Source: Rhododendron vialii (Eukaryota > Streptophyta > Magnoliopsida > Ericales > Ericaceae). From it: a stretch of 64,000 nucleotides of DNA. The notes under the pieces were generated by a model. That model was not told the DNA's origin. It ran no database searches and worked only from the letters and a program-made list of their open reading frames with translations. A program made the position numbers and the translations under genes. Below are positions 63,156-64,000 of the stretch, piece by piece (position 1 is the first letter of the stretch; each line of letters starts with the position of its first letter). Location: positions 38,919,001 through 38,983,000 of the forward strand of contig NC_080557.1 of assembly GCF_030253575.1 (NCBI RefSeq), given 5' to 3'.

Positions 63156-64000
63156 TTTTCCTTTTTCAAGTTTATTAGTTGTTTAGGGGGGCTGGGAATT
63201 TTAGTAGGGGGTTGAATGTGTGAAGGTGGTTTTAGCTCTTCAGATTTGAATATGGTGATATGTGAAGGCAAATGTGTTAGAGAGAGATCAGCATGGATGG
63301 AGTGTCGACCAATAGCGTCGTGCCAGCTGGAGTTTGTGGATAGAGTGGCTTTTGTGTTGAGTGAAATTGATTGAATGTCATCTTGGCTCCAGCGGTGGTG
63401 GACCTCTCACTAGAGAGAGGGGAGAAGCTGGGAAATTTTCGCAGAAAATTAAATAATTTAAAAATTAACACATGAAATCAAAAGTGTGTACAGACTGGCC
63501 TGAGATATATTGCGTTATCAAAAAAAAAAAAATTGTAGGAGAAGCTTCGTATAAAAATAAATAACCAATCCAATTTTTTTTCCTGCCTTGATAAATTCAA
63601 CAGCAAGACTCATAAGTCGTATATCAGTGCTAAAATGTCCCCAATAACATAACCAAAAGTAGAAAATTTGTAAAGTTATCAATATTTATTTAAATTATGG
63701 CTCACAATGGTATAATTAAAATTAGCAACTCCTTAACCAATAACCAAATTTTGGTATTTGGAAAAGTAAAACTAGCAATCTTTTCTCTTTTGGTAAGACA
63801 AATTTAATGGACTCATCCACTTACATTTATTCCCAACTCTCTCTATCTTTTTCTACTAAAAATGAGGTTTTTTTTTTTTTTTTTTTAAATTATAGACTTG
63901 AAATGACCATTAATGTAGGACTTCACATTATTATAAACTTTAGCAACCCTTAAAATGAATAAACAAAAGATGAGGTGACAAATTTTGATTATTCAATTTT
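63156..64000. other. PSAO upstream region and MITE edge
   Basis: The first 300 bases should contain the PSAO leader and promoter; a CCAAT-like ATTGG on the minus strand is near 63309. From about 63690 to the window end the sequence resembles the Tourist-like MITE at 45133-45836 (GGCTCACAATGGTATAAT, then TTAGCAAC and AAACAAAAGATG blocks) and is cut by the window edge. Confidence 0.55.

Overview
This is nuclear DNA of a flowering plant, most likely a eudicot. The genes have introns with GT/AG borders. Two are plant-only: a photosystem I subunit with a chloroplast transit peptide, and a beta-cyanoalanine-type nitrilase. A NAC factor, a P-class PPR protein and an EAR-motif repressor are also plant-type. 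Between and inside the genes lie the usual plant transposons: a Ty1/copia element, an RTE-type LINE, tRNA-derived SINEs, Stowaway- and Tourist-like MITEs, foldback MITEs and a long solo LTR. No species is named. All gene calls come from reading translations against remembered families; no search was run.

Layout. 1-7.5 kb: repeats only (SINEs, MITEs, a 2.2 kb solo LTR). 7.6-8.0 kb: GIR1/GIR2-like repressor, minus strand. 8.1-11.4 kb: MITEs, a 62-unit AG microsatellite and a 528 bp foldback element. 11.5-16.6 kb: ten-exon endonuclease/exonuclease/phosphatase gene with an EF hand, minus strand. 16.6-23.2 kb: repeats, including a 1.8 kb TIR element holding a SINE. 23.3-26.6 kb: two-exon gene for a 108-residue membrane-anchored coiled-coil protein, minus strand. 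29.6-34.4 kb: four-exon membrane-tethered NAC gene, minus strand, with a partial tandem duplication at its 3' end. 35.6-45.9 kb: a transposon nest. 46.3-48.1 kb: intronless PPR gene, plus strand. 50.7-52.6 kb: RNase H-like relic and a TIR element. 54.6 and 57.2-61.3 kb: an orphan first exon of NIT4, then a complete five-exon NIT4 gene, plus strand. 61.9-63.2 kb: four-exon PSAO, minus strand, converging on NIT4.

Seven protein genes look intact, and every exon junction keeps the reading frame. They do not form a pathway; they are ordinary neighbours on a chromosome arm, acting in photosynthesis, cyanide/nitrile metabolism, transcription and organelle RNA processing. I found no convincing new system. 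The most informative structures are the layered transposon nest, in which insertion order can be read from target duplications; the duplication of the exon segment encoding the NAC membrane anchor; the orphan NIT4 exon; and the nearly perfect 528 bp palindrome.
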